A stretch of 64,000 nucleotides of DNA from CAUPWF01 sp036656795 (GTDB lineage Bacteria; Bacillota; Clostridia; Lachnospirales; Lachnospiraceae), in the NCBI GenBank assembly GCA_036656795.1, contig JAVXHR010000005.1, positions 1 to 64,000 of the forward strand. The letters run 5' to 3'. This document shows positions 52,120 through 59,981 of this stretch, piece after piece (within the stretch, counting starts at the first letter, position 1; every line of letters begins with the position of its first letter). Below the pieces are notes generated by a model. The model saw only the letters and a program-made list of their open reading frames with translations, did not search any database and was not told where the DNA came from. The position numbers were made by a program, and so were the translations under genes.

Positions 52120-53952
52120 ATGTCAATTACAGCTGAAACAGCTAAGGAACATGCAAATGACCCTGCAGTTTTGTGTTGTAGAGCCGAAGCAGGCGTTACA
52201 ATTCAAGCTGCAAACTTGGAAGATCCAGCAATCTTTGATGATTTGGTGGATTCAGGGTTATTGAAATTAGATGGTTGTTTAACCATCGGACAAATTTTAG
52301 GAGCAACACTTACTAAAACTTGTGATTCTCTCACACCAATTACTGCAGATGTAGTAGAGGGCGTGAAAGAAGTGGAAGCTCCTGCAGCACCAGTGGCAGA
52401 AGCAGCACCAGTGGCACCACCGGTAGCACCAGGTGCACACAGTACAGTATCCGGAGGAATGTTAAAGATTCATATCGGAGAAGGAAAAGATATTGATATT
52501 GAATTACCTACAGGTTTAAGTAGCGGAGCAGCAATTGCAGAAGTTCCAGCAGGAGTAGGAGCAGTGGCAGGAGTACCAGTAGTGGGAGAACCTAAGGTGG
52601 TTAGAAGTTTAACCAGAAAACACTACAAGATTACAGAAGTTAAGAGAGGTCCTGAAACTAAGATTGAAGGAACTACACTTTTCATTCGCGAAGGTATTGA
52701 ACAAGAATGTATTGCACTACAAGATTTAGTACATGATGTAAAGATCGAAATTATTACAGAAGCTGAATATCACACATATTCTGAAACAGTAATGGATGTT
52801 CAACCAATCGCTACAAAAGAAGGAGAATCTGAATTAGGTTCTGGTGTAACGAGAGTTCTTGATGGTGTTGTAATGATGCTTACAGGTACAGATGACAATG
52901 GAGTTCAAATTGGTGAGTTCGGTTCTTCAGAAGGCTACTTAGATGAGAACATTCAATGGAATAGACCAGGATGTCCTGATAAAGGCGAGATTTTCATCAA
53001 AGGACAAATTACGATTCAAGAAAAAACGAACATGGAAAGACGTGGACCTATTGCTGCTCATACAGCATTTGACCATATCACACAAGAAATCAGAGAAGCA
53101 ATCAAAGAGCTTGAAGATAGCTTAGTAGTTAACACAGAAGAGTTGAAACAAGTTCGTAGACCAGGAAAGAAAAAAGTTGTTATCGTAAAAGAAATCATGG
53201 GCCAAGGCGCTATGCATGATAACTTTATCTTACCAGTTGAACCAGTTGGTGTTCTTGGTGCAAAACCTAACGTTGATTTAGGAAACGTACCAGTTGTTGT
53301 ATCTCCACTGGAAGTATTAGATGGTTGTATCCATGCATTAACATGTATTGGGCCTGCATCAAAAGAAATGTCTAGACATTACTGGAGAGAACCTTTAGTA
53401 CTTGAAGCATTACATGATGAAGATGTTGACCTTTGTGGTGTTGTATTTGTTGGTAGCCCACAGATTAATGCTGAGAAATTCTATGTATCAAGACGTGTTG
53501 GTATGACAGTAGAAGCTATGGACGTTGATGGAGCTTTCGTTACAACAGAAGGATTTGGAAACAACCATATTGATTTTGCAAGTCATATTGAACAAATTGG
53601 TATGCGAGGAACACCAGTAGTTGGTATGTCTTTCTGTGCGGTTCAAGGTGCTCTTGTTGTTGGTAACAAGTACATGACTGCTATGATAGATAATAACAAA
53701 TCAGAAGCTGGTATTGAGAATGAAGTTCTTTCTTGCAATACTCTTTGCCCAGAAGATGCTGTTAGAGCGCTTGAGATGTTAAAAGCTGCTATGGATGGCG
53801 ACGATATTAAAAAGGCTGAGAAAAAATGGAATCCAAACGTTAAAACCACAAATGTTGAATTAATTTCTAGCGTAACAGGTAAAGCGGTTGAATTAGCAAA
53901 GAATGAACAAGACTTACCAATGAGCGAGAAGAGAAAAGAAAAATATAGCTAA
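52120..53952 (+). CDS. prdA: D-proline reductase proprotein PrdA (pyruvoyl subunit precursor)
   Basis: 610 residues; start at the ATG at 52120. The proprotein is cleaved at a cysteine that becomes the pyruvoyl group; the matching site is T408/C409 in HALTCIGPASKEM, giving a 408-residue N-terminal and a 202-residue C-terminal chain. The pyruvoyl group binds D-proline. The N-terminal third has two Ala/Pro/Val-rich linkers (about 88-110 and 140-160) flanking a small LKIHIGEGKDIDIELP module. It is the first of prdA, a small gene and prdB, closely spaced. PrdD and PrdE below are homologous to its two processed halves. Confidence 0.94.
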   Translation: MSITAETAKEHANDPAVLCCRAEAGVTIQAANLEDPAIFDDLVDSGLLKLDGCLTIGQILGATLTKTCDSLTPITADVVEGVKEVEAPAAPVAEAAPVAPPVAPGAHSTVSGGMLKIHIGEGKDIDIELPTGLSSGAAIAEVPAGVGAVAGVPVVGEPKVVRSLTRKHYKITEVKRGPETKIEGTTLFIREGIEQECIALQDLVHDVKIEIITEAEYHTYSETVMDVQPIATKEGESELGSGVTRVLDGVVMMLTGTDDNGVQIGEFGSSEGYLDENIQWNRPGCPDKGEIFIKGQITIQEKTNMERRGPIAAHTAFDHITQEIREAIKELEDSLVVNTEELKQVRRPGKKKVVIVKEIMGQGAMHDNFILPVEPVGVLGAKPNVDLGNVPVVVSPLEVLDGCIHALTCIGPASKEMSRHYWREPLVLEALHDEDVDLCGVVFVGSPQINAEKFYVSRRVGMTVEAMDVDGAFVTTEGFGNNHIDFASHIEQIGMRGTPVVGMSFCAVQGALVVGNKYMTAMIDNNKSEAGIENEVLSCNTLCPEDAVRALEMLKAAMDGDDIKKAEKKWNPNVKTTNVELISSVTGKAVELAKNEQDLPMSEKRKEKYS

Positions 53953-53967
53953 GACTAGGTGATTAAT

Positions 53968-54255
53968 ATGAAATATGGCGATAAAATTATAAGAATGGAA
54001 GGCGTAATCGTGGAGATTCACGACGGTTGCGTAGGCATTGACCTAAAGGGCCGTCTTGGATTTTTAAAAATTCCTATGAGAATGTTAATTACTGACTATC
54101 CATTAGTATTGGGGCAGGAAGTTGCATGGAACATGAGTTTTGTGGAACAACTTGGAGCAGAAGCCAATGAAAAATATGTTAGTAACCTAGACACGTATAT
54201 GAGACGCCAAGAAGAGATGCGTGCTCGCAAAAACCAAATAAACGAGGAGGTATAA
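53968..54255 (+). CDS. Small conserved prd-operon protein (CBO2463/CBO2479-like)
   Basis: 95 residues between prdA and prdB, which recurs in clostridial proline reductase loci. YGDKIIRMEGVIVEIHDG at the start, then a predicted beta-barrel-like domain (VGIDLKGRLGFLKIPMRM) and a charged helical tail. Start at the ATG at 53968, with AGGTG 6 nt upstream; a GTG 9 nt earlier is possible. Function unknown: folding, assembly or Sec decoding of PrdB are candidates. Confidence 0.75.
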   Translation: MKYGDKIIRMEGVIVEIHDGCVGIDLKGRLGFLKIPMRMLITDYPLVLGQEVAWNMSFVEQLGAEANEKYVSNLDTYMRRQEEMRARKNQINEEV

Positions 54256-54257
54256 CA

Positions 54258-54983
54258 ATGAGTTTAACAGTCGTTAAAGGAATGCAATCAGAAATATTCG
54301 TTCCTATTACTCCACCGTCAGTATGGACTCCTGTAACAAAAGAGCTTAAAGATATGACAATTGCCCTTGCAACAGCAGCAGGTGTACATCATATTGAACA
54401 AGATAGATTTAATCTTGCCGGTGATTTTACATGGAGAAAGATTACAGATAAGATGCCATCTAAAGAATTGATGGTTTCACATGGTGGATATGATAACAGT
54501 GATGTTAATAAAGATATCAACTGTATGTTCCCAATTGATAGAATTCATGAATTAGCTAAAGAAGGTTTCATTAAAGCTTGTGCTCCTGTACATGCAGGAT
54601 TCATGGGTGGTGGTGGAAACCAAGAAAAGTTCAAGAATGAAACAGGCCCGGCTGTAGCGGAGATGTTTAAAGAAGAAGGCGTTGATGGCGTACTTCTCAC
54701 CGCAGGCTGAGGTACTTGTCACCGCTCTGCAGTATTGGTGCAGAGAGCAATCGAAGAAGCTGGAATTCCTACAATTATTATTGCAGCTCTTCCACCAGTA
54801 GTTCGTCAAACAGGTACGCCTCGTGCAGTAGCTCCATTGGTTCCAATGGGTGCAAATGCGGGTGCTCCTAATAACGTAGAACAACAAACAGCTATCGTAA
54901 AAGCGACATTAGAACAATTAATAGCAATCCAGACACCTGGAAAAATTGTTCCATTGCCTTTTGAATACGCAGCAAAGGTTTAG
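54258..54983 (+). CDS. prdB: D-proline reductase subunit PrdB (selenoprotein, Sec151 at UGA 54708-54710)
   Basis: 241 residues when the in-frame TGA is read as selenocysteine: LLTAGUGTCHRSAVL. Downstream residues (VQRAIEEAGIPTII, PLVPMGANAGAPNN, LPFEYAAKV) continue without another stop to TAG at 54981. The U-x-x-C pair is the known redox centre of the gamma subunit, which donates electrons to the substrate bound by PrdA. AGGAGG precedes the ATG at 54258. Ordinary calling splits the gene into two false ORFs at the UGA. Confidence 0.95.
54724..54748 (+). promoter_or_regulatory. Candidate bacterial SECIS hairpin of prdB
   Basis: ctctgca pairs with tgcagag (7 bp) around gtattgg; stem starts about 15 nt after the UGA, in the usual window for bacterial SECIS elements. 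It shares AGTATTGG (54731-54738) with the selD hairpin. Confidence 0.7.
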
Positions 54984-54991
54984 TAAACTTA

Positions 54992-55025
54992 AAGAAAGGC
55001 AGATGATAAACATCTGCCTTTTCTT
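54992..55025 (+). terminator. Intrinsic terminator after prdB
   Basis: aagaaaggcagatg (54992-55005) with catctgccttttctt (55011-55025), 5-nt loop, U-rich 3' side. It separates prdB from prdD/prdE. Confidence 0.75.
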
Positions 55026-55103
55026 GAAAAAAAGAGTGAGGTTATATTGGAAATTTGTCTAATATAACGAATATTCAATGATTAATTTGCGGAGGTGAAT
55101 TGG

Positions 55104-55871
55104 GTGTCTGAACAAATAAAAGATTTGAGACGTCTTGTAATAAAAGCATTCCATATGGATCGTGTGGAATGGGGGGAACATAATGATGTGTCAGCAGATG
55201 GCAAGATGGTAGTCAGTAAAGAGATGATTGACGAGCTTGTGAAATCCGAACCATTAATTGAAAAAATTGATATACAGATTATAAAACCGGGAGATCATGA
55301 CCGTTATACGGAGACAATGATGGATATTATTCCAATTTCCACTAAAGTTCTTGGAAAGTTAGGGGAAGGAATTACACATACAATTACCGGCGTGTACGTT
55401 ATCTTAACAGGCGTTGATACAAATGGAAAGCCAACTCACGAGTTTGGTTCTTCAGAAGGAAATATGAAAGAAAAATTATACTTAAATCGTGCGGGAACAC
55501 CATCGGATACAGATTATATTATTTCTTTCGATGTAACGTTAGCGGCAGGAAAAGGGCAAGAAAGACCCGGTCCGTTTGCTGCACACTGTGCTTGCGACCG
55601 TTTCATACAGTCCTATCGTGATAAGATGAAAAAGCTAAAAGGCGATCAATGTACAGAGCGTCACGAGTATCATGATATTGTTAGAACCGGGAAAAAACGC
55701 GTTTTAATCATAAAACAAGTGGCAGGACAGGGCGCTATGTATGATACACACATGTTTTCAAAGGAACCTTCCGGTGTGGAAGGTGGACGATCAATTATTG
55801 ATATGGGCAATATGCCGATTATGGTTACTCCTAACGAGTATCGAGACGGTATTATTCGCTCAATGCAGTAG
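55104..55871 (+). CDS. prdD: Proline reductase-associated protein PrdD
   Basis: 255 residues starting at GTG (55104), GGAGG 8 nt upstream. It aligns by eye with residues about 200-408 of PrdA: IKAFHMDRVEWGEHN, the HEFGSSEGNMKE block (PrdA: GEFGSSEGYLDE), KRVLIIKQVAGQGAMYD (PrdA: KKVVIVKEIMGQGAMHD) and VTPNEYRDGIIRSMQ. It ends at the point where PrdA is cleaved. It probably forms a complex with PrdE. No function is established for it. Confidence 0.9.
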   Translation: MSEQIKDLRRLVIKAFHMDRVEWGEHNDVSADGKMVVSKEMIDELVKSEPLIEKIDIQIIKPGDHDRYTETMMDIIPISTKVLGKLGEGITHTITGVYVILTGVDTNGKPTHEFGSSEGNMKEKLYLNRAGTPSDTDYIISFDVTLAAGKGQERPGPFAAHCACDRFIQSYRDKMKKLKGDQCTERHEYHDIVRTGKKRVLIIKQVAGQGAMYDTHMFSKEPSGVEGGRSIIDMGNMPIMVTPNEYRDGIIRSMQ

Positions 55872-55882
55872 GGGGTGCTGAT

Positions 55883-56356
55883 ATGGGAATAGGACCATCA
55901 ACAAAAGAAACATCATTACATCATTTTAGAGATCCATTATTGGATGTTGTATCTAACGATACAGACTTAGACCTTATGGGTGTTTTGTTTGTGGGTACGC
56001 CGGACGGCAATGAGGACAAGATGCTGGTTGGAACAAGGGCTGCTATCTTAGCGGAATGCATGCGTGCGGACGGCGTAATTCTTTCTTCTGACGGTTGGGG
56101 AAATAGCGATGTAGATTATACGAATACAGTAGAGCAATTGGGGGTTCGTGGAATTCCAACAACTGGACTTAATTTTAGTGGAACTGTTGCACAGTTTGTG
56201 GTAGTAAATGATTATTTAGAAGGTAATATTATTGACATTAATAAGAGTGTAGATGGAACAGAGACAAATATGGTTGGTGAAAATAATATGACAGAGCTTG
56301 ATTGTAAAAAGGCAACTGCTTTACTTAAGCTCAAGATGCGACAAAAAGATATGTAG
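55883..56356 (+). CDS. prdE: Proline reductase-associated protein PrdE
   Basis: 157 residues. It begins MGIGPSTKETSLHHFRDPLLD, which matches PrdA from its cleaved Cys (CIGPASKEMSRHYWREPLVL) but with Gly in place of the Cys, so no pyruvoyl can form. GTRAAILAECMRADG, GWGNSDVDYTN and GIPTTGLNFSG follow the PrdA C-terminal chain. It lies 11 nt after prdD. It could help assemble or process PrdA; inference. Confidence 0.9.
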   Translation: MGIGPSTKETSLHHFRDPLLDVVSNDTDLDLMGVLFVGTPDGNEDKMLVGTRAAILAECMRADGVILSSDGWGNSDVDYTNTVEQLGVRGIPTTGLNFSGTVAQFVVVNDYLEGNIIDINKSVDGTETNMVGENNMTELDCKKATALLKLKMRQKDM

Positions 56357-56403
56357 AAATGATGTTTTTGAAAAGTTATATGGAAACTACATAAAAGCTA
56401 CAA

Positions 56404-56435
56404 AAAAAGAAGCCTTTGTATAAAGACTTCTTTTT
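56404..56435. terminator. Bidirectional intrinsic terminator
   Basis: aaaaagaag (56404-56412) and cttcttttt (56427-56435), with an internal cttt/aaag extension, between convergent prdE and the TauE-like gene. Confidence 0.75.
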
Positions 56436-56445
56436 GATTTTACAA

Positions 56446-57321
56446 TTATGCTTGAGCTTTAAATGCATCTTTAAAGAATGTAATAGATGTGTAAATCATA
56501 ACTACGATGATAATCCATGTTAAAGCGGTCATTGGTAACATAGAAGCTACCTTGTAAGCGATGACAACACCAACACAACCAAAAGTAGCTAAGCATACAG
56601 ATGCTTTTCGATCATATTTACCTTCTTTGATAAATTTGAAACATGCTGCATTCATTAAGAAAGCACAAGATCCCATCATGATAGGGAAAGTAACCTTTGG
56701 ACTCATACCTAAAGCATTTGTAAGAGCCATACAAGGTGCGTAAAGACCAACACCAATCATCATAAAAGCTCCTAAGAAGAAGTTGCAAACAACACCAATA
56801 ACTAGTTTAACACCAGTTAATCCGGTTGCGGTTCCTACTAAACCAAAAGGTCCGATTCCAGCATTACGACATGCCATAACAACAGCTAAAATGGCAAGAC
56901 CAACACCAAGACCGATACGAACGTATTTAACTTCCCATTTACAAACGATACCAGCACCAACAAGAGCACCTGCAATTGCAGCAACCAACATCAATACTAA
57001 AGTGAGTGGTTCTACATCAACAAAGCTAAAGAATAAAAGAGCTTCTAATGTAACAGGGAATGTATCGCCTACGTTTAATGTACCAGGAACAGTTTCGTCA
57101 GGACTAGACTTTGTGAATTTAAATCCTGCTTGTGTTGTAGCATAACTTCCGATTCCCCATGTGTCCAATAAGTTAGTGATAACACCAATAATTGCTAATG
57201 GAATCCATTTTCCACCTTTGCCAAAATCTTCTTTGTGTGCTAAACAGTCTTTGATGAAAAAAGCGGCAGAACATAAGACGAAAATACCTAGCACGATACG
57301 TAAAATAGTAATAACATTCAT
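56446..57321 (-). CDS. TauE/SafE-family membrane transporter next to the prd locus
   Basis: 291 residues with about eight to nine membrane helices and the two-repeat architecture of the TauE/SafE (sulfite/organosulfur exporter) family: FVDVEPLTLVLMLVAAIAGA and TGLTGVKLVIGVVCNFFLGA are equivalent repeats. It lies convergent to prdE in the proline reductase neighbourhood. The substrate is unknown; proline or a fermentation product such as 5-aminovalerate are possible guesses from context. It has its own promoter and a structured leader. Confidence 0.72.
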   Translation of the reverse strand: MNVITILRIVLGIFVLCSAAFFIKDCLAHKEDFGKGGKWIPLAIIGVITNLLDTWGIGSYATTQAGFKFTKSSPDETVPGTLNVGDTFPVTLEALLFFSFVDVEPLTLVLMLVAAIAGALVGAGIVCKWEVKYVRIGLGVGLAILAVVMACRNAGIGPFGLVGTATGLTGVKLVIGVVCNFFLGAFMMIGVGLYAPCMALTNALGMSPKVTFPIMMGSCAFLMNAACFKFIKEGKYDRKASVCLATFGCVGVVIAYKVASMLPMTALTWIIIVVMIYTSITFFKDAFKAQA

Positions 57322-57430
57322 AAATCATCCCTCCAGATTATTATTTGAGTTTCATTATAAACAGGCAAACTTGTTGGGAAGAATAGCCACCCCGATATGT
57401 ATACACTTCCAACCACCTATTCGTTATCTA
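57322..57430 (-). promoter_or_regulatory. Structured 5' leader of the TauE-like gene
   Basis: About 100 nt of leader. On the plus strand gaatag (57381-57386) pairs with ctattc (57417-57422), and ttgggaag (57374-57381) can pair with cttccaa (57406-57412); the two pairings share bases, so they are alternatives. No known riboswitch is recognised. The region upstream (57482-57615) is AT-rich and holds nothing I can identify. Confidence 0.4.
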
Positions 57431-57459
57431 ATTCTACCAATTTATCTTGTAAAAGTCAA
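57431..57459 (-). promoter_or_regulatory. SigA-type promoter of the TauE-like gene
   Basis: Minus strand: TTGACT (57459-57454), 17-bp spacer, TAGAAT (57436-57431). Confidence 0.7.
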
Positions 57460-57615
57460 ATGTATTTTGGATAATTTTGAGTAAAATTGGAAAACTTTGT
57501 TTATAATAAGACAATGTAGAGTTCGGTTTCTTCTATATAATGTATTACGGATTAAACATGTAAATGCATAATGTAAGATTGTTCTTAAAAAAATACAATA
57601 ATTTAAAAAAACTAC

Positions 57616-57644
57616 TTGAAAAATACAGATTCATTTAGTATACT
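57616..57644 (+). promoter_or_regulatory. SigA-type promoter of the S10 operon
   Basis: TTGAAA (57616-57621), 17-bp spacer, TATACT (57639-57644), followed by GC-richer leader sequence from about 57650. Confidence 0.75.
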
Positions 57645-57650
57645 AAGAGG

Positions 57651-57870
57651 GCTGTGACATCGATAGCGTTGAAATGCGAGGTTGCTACTATATATTTAGT
57701 AGGTTTTCCATGGAGCGAATGTCAAGTTAGGAAACTGGCGACAAGTCACTGTACGAATCATAACGTCCACCAATGGAGTGGAAACAACGTGTGAGTTACT
57801 CACGACACACACGGGAGAGTGTACAGTCACCGCTTGTCGTACTGAAGTTGAATAGTACGAAAAGGAGGCG
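57651..57870 (+). ncRNA. Structured rpsJ (S10 operon) leader
   Basis: About 220 nt between the promoter and rpsJ. Outer paired arms: cgacaag (57739-57745) with cttgtcg (57833-57839), then actgtac (57748-57754) with gtacagt (57821-57827), with further hairpins inside and 5' of it. This type of conserved leader precedes rpsJ in related Clostridia from memory. It probably serves translational or transcriptional feedback by an S10-operon protein such as L4; inference. Confidence 0.65.
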
Positions 57871-57879
57871 ACTTTTTTT

Positions 57880-58197
57880 ATGGCAAGTCAAGTAATGAGA
57901 ATCACATTAAAAGCATATGATCACCAACTGGTAGATGCATCTGCAAAGAAAATTATTGAAACTGTTAAGAAGAACGGATCACAAGTGAGTGGCCCTGTTC
58001 CACTTCCAACTAAAAAGGAAGTAGTGACAATCTTAAGAGCGGTACACAAGTACAAAGACTCTAGAGAACAATTTGAACAAAGAACTCACAAGAGACTTAT
58101 CGATATCATCACACCTACACAAAAGACGGTTGATGCATTATCTAGATTAGAAATGCCGGCTGGTGTTTATATCGATATCAAAATGAAAAACAAATAA
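57880..58197 (+). CDS. rpsJ: Ribosomal protein S10
   Basis: 105 residues, full S10 family length. ITLKAYDHQLVDASAKKI, GPVPLPTKK and HKRLIDI are conserved. AAAGGAGG precedes the ATG. It is the first gene of the S10 operon and sits 3' of the structured leader; also the NusE antitermination factor. Confidence 0.98.
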   Translation: MASQVMRITLKAYDHQLVDASAKKIIETVKKNGSQVSGPVPLPTKKEVVTILRAVHKYKDSREQFEQRTHKRLIDIITPTQKTVDALSRLEMPAGVYIDIKMKNK

Positions 58198-58268
58198 GAA
58201 ACAGTAAGTATCCTAGATGTAGGATGATTGCAAAATGCAATCCGCTGTATATTACAGGAGGAGTAATA

Positions 58269-58946
58269 ATGAAGAAAGCTATTTTAGCTACAAAAGTCGG
58301 AATGACTCAAATCTTCAACGAAGACGGAGTGTTAACTCCCGTAACTGTATTACAGGCTGGCCCTTGTGTGGTAACACAAGTTAAGACGGTTGATAATGAT
58401 GGTTACAGTGCTATTCAAGTTGGATTCGCTGACAAAAACGATAAGATTGTTAACGTTGATAAGAATGGTAAAAAAGAAATCGTGCACAGACACGGTGTGA
58501 CAAAAGCAGAAAAAGGACATTTTGACAAAGCTGGTGTTTCTGGAAAGAGATTTGTAAGAGAGTTTAGATTCGAGAACGCTGACGAATATCAACTTGCACA
58601 AGAAGTAAAGGCTGACATCTTTGAAGTGGGCGACAAAATTGACGCAACTGCAGTATCAAAGGGTAAAGGATTTCAAGGTGCAATCAAGAGACATAACCAA
58701 AGTAGAGGTCCTATGACTCATGGTTCTAAGTTTCATCGTCACGCAGGTTCTAATGGTTCTGCATCAGACCCAAGTAAAGTATTTAAGGGCAAGAAGATGC
58801 CAGGGCACATGGGAAGCAAACAAATTACAATTCAAAATCTTGAAATTGTTAGAGTAGATGCTGAGAAGAACATTATCTTAGTAAAGGGTGCTGTACCAGG
58901 ACCTAAAAAATCTTTAGTAACAATTAGAGAAACTGTAAAAGCGTAA
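58269..58946 (+). CDS. rplC: Ribosomal protein L3
   Basis: 225 residues. Start at ATG 58269 with CAGGAGG upstream; an ORF start 45 nt earlier has no ribosome binding site. MKKAILATKVGMTQIF and the RMPGHMGS-like KMPGHMGSKQITIQN region are typical of bacterial L3. Confidence 0.98.
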   Translation: MKKAILATKVGMTQIFNEDGVLTPVTVLQAGPCVVTQVKTVDNDGYSAIQVGFADKNDKIVNVDKNGKKEIVHRHGVTKAEKGHFDKAGVSGKRFVREFRFENADEYQLAQEVKADIFEVGDKIDATAVSKGKGFQGAIKRHNQSRGPMTHGSKFHRHAGSNGSASDPSKVFKGKKMPGHMGSKQITIQNLEIVRVDAEKNIILVKGAVPGPKKSLVTIRETVKA

Positions 58947-58976
58947 GCTTTTAAGTAGGAAAGGAGGAACACACAG

Positions 58977-59597
58977 ATGGCAAACGTATCTGTTTACAAT
59001 ATCGAAGGCAATGAAGTTGGAACAATCGATTTAAGCGATGCAGTGTTTGGTGTTGAGGTTAATGAACACTTAGTACACATGGCGGTTGTTAGTCAACTTG
59101 CAAATAAACGTCAAGGAACTCAAAAAGCGAAAACTCGTTCAGAAGTTCGTGGTGGCGGAAAAAAACCATGGAGACAAAAAGGAACGGGTCATGCAAGACA
59201 AGGTTCTACAAGATCTCCTCAGTGGACAGGCGGTGGAGTTGTATTTGCTCCAACACCAAGAGATTATTCTTTCAAGTTAAATAAGAAAGAAAAAAGAGCA
59301 GCACTTCAATCAGTTCTTACAACAAAGGTAGAAGAAAAGAAGTTTATCGTACTTGATGAAATCAATTTTGATGAGATTAAAACGAAAAAATTCCAAGCTG
59401 TATTAAATAACTTAAAAGTATCAAAAGCATTAGTAGTATTAGAAGACGGTAATAAAAACGCAGAGGTTTCAGCTAGAAATATTCCAAGAGTTAAAACGGC
59501 TCATACTAATACAATCAATGTATATGATATCTTAAAATACAACACAGTAATCGTAACGAAAGCTGCTGTTGCAACGATCGAGGAGGTGTACGCGTAA
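58977..59597 (+). CDS. rplD: Ribosomal protein L4
   Basis: 206 residues. GGGKKPWRQKGTGHARQGS and WTGGGVVFAP are L4 hallmarks. L4 is the autogenous repressor of the S10 operon in enterobacteria; whether this holds here is unknown. AAGGAGG precedes the ATG; its stop overlaps rplW by 1 nt. Confidence 0.98.
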   Translation: MANVSVYNIEGNEVGTIDLSDAVFGVEVNEHLVHMAVVSQLANKRQGTQKAKTRSEVRGGGKKPWRQKGTGHARQGSTRSPQWTGGGVVFAPTPRDYSFKLNKKEKRAALQSVLTTKVEEKKFIVLDEINFDEIKTKKFQAVLNNLKVSKALVVLEDGNKNAEVSARNIPRVKTAHTNTINVYDILKYNTVIVTKAAVATIEEVYA

Positions 59598-59896
59598 TGG
59601 CAAATATTCAATATTATGATGTAATCCTCAAACCAGTCGTTACAGAAAAGAGCATGGAGCTTATGGCGGACAAGAAATACACATTTATTGTTCACGTAAA
59701 TGCTACAAAGTCTCAAGTAAAAGAAGCTGTAGAGAAGATGTTTGCAGGAACGAAAGTAAAGAGTGTTCATACAATGAATCTTGATGGTAAGAACAAGAGA
59801 CGTGGAGCAACAACAGGAAAGACTGCAAAATCAAAAAAAGCTATCGTTCAATTAACACAAGATAGTTCAGATATCGAGATTTTTGAAGGTCTATAA
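59597..59896 (+). CDS. rplW: Ribosomal protein L23
   Basis: 99 residues. YYDVILKPVVTEKSMELM and the basic NKRRGATTGKTA-like loop (KNKRRGATTGKTAKSKKA) match L23, the protein at the peptide exit tunnel that docks trigger factor and SRP. Start overlaps the rplD stop. Confidence 0.98.
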   Translation: MANIQYYDVILKPVVTEKSMELMADKKYTFIVHVNATKSQVKEAVEKMFAGTKVKSVHTMNLDGKNKRRGATTGKTAKSKKAIVQLTQDSSDIEIFEGL

Positions 59897-59981
59897 GCAC
59901 TAGAAAATCAATCGAAGTAATAACTTTATACGGTGCAATTCCGTGAAACTAAAAATTAGGAACATGAAAGGAGTGAATATA

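Noticed and set aside
54708..54983. prdB as a pseudogene split into two ORFs
   Set aside because: The UGA is at the known Sec of PrdB with U-x-x-C context and a hairpin downstream; both parts are one selenoprotein.
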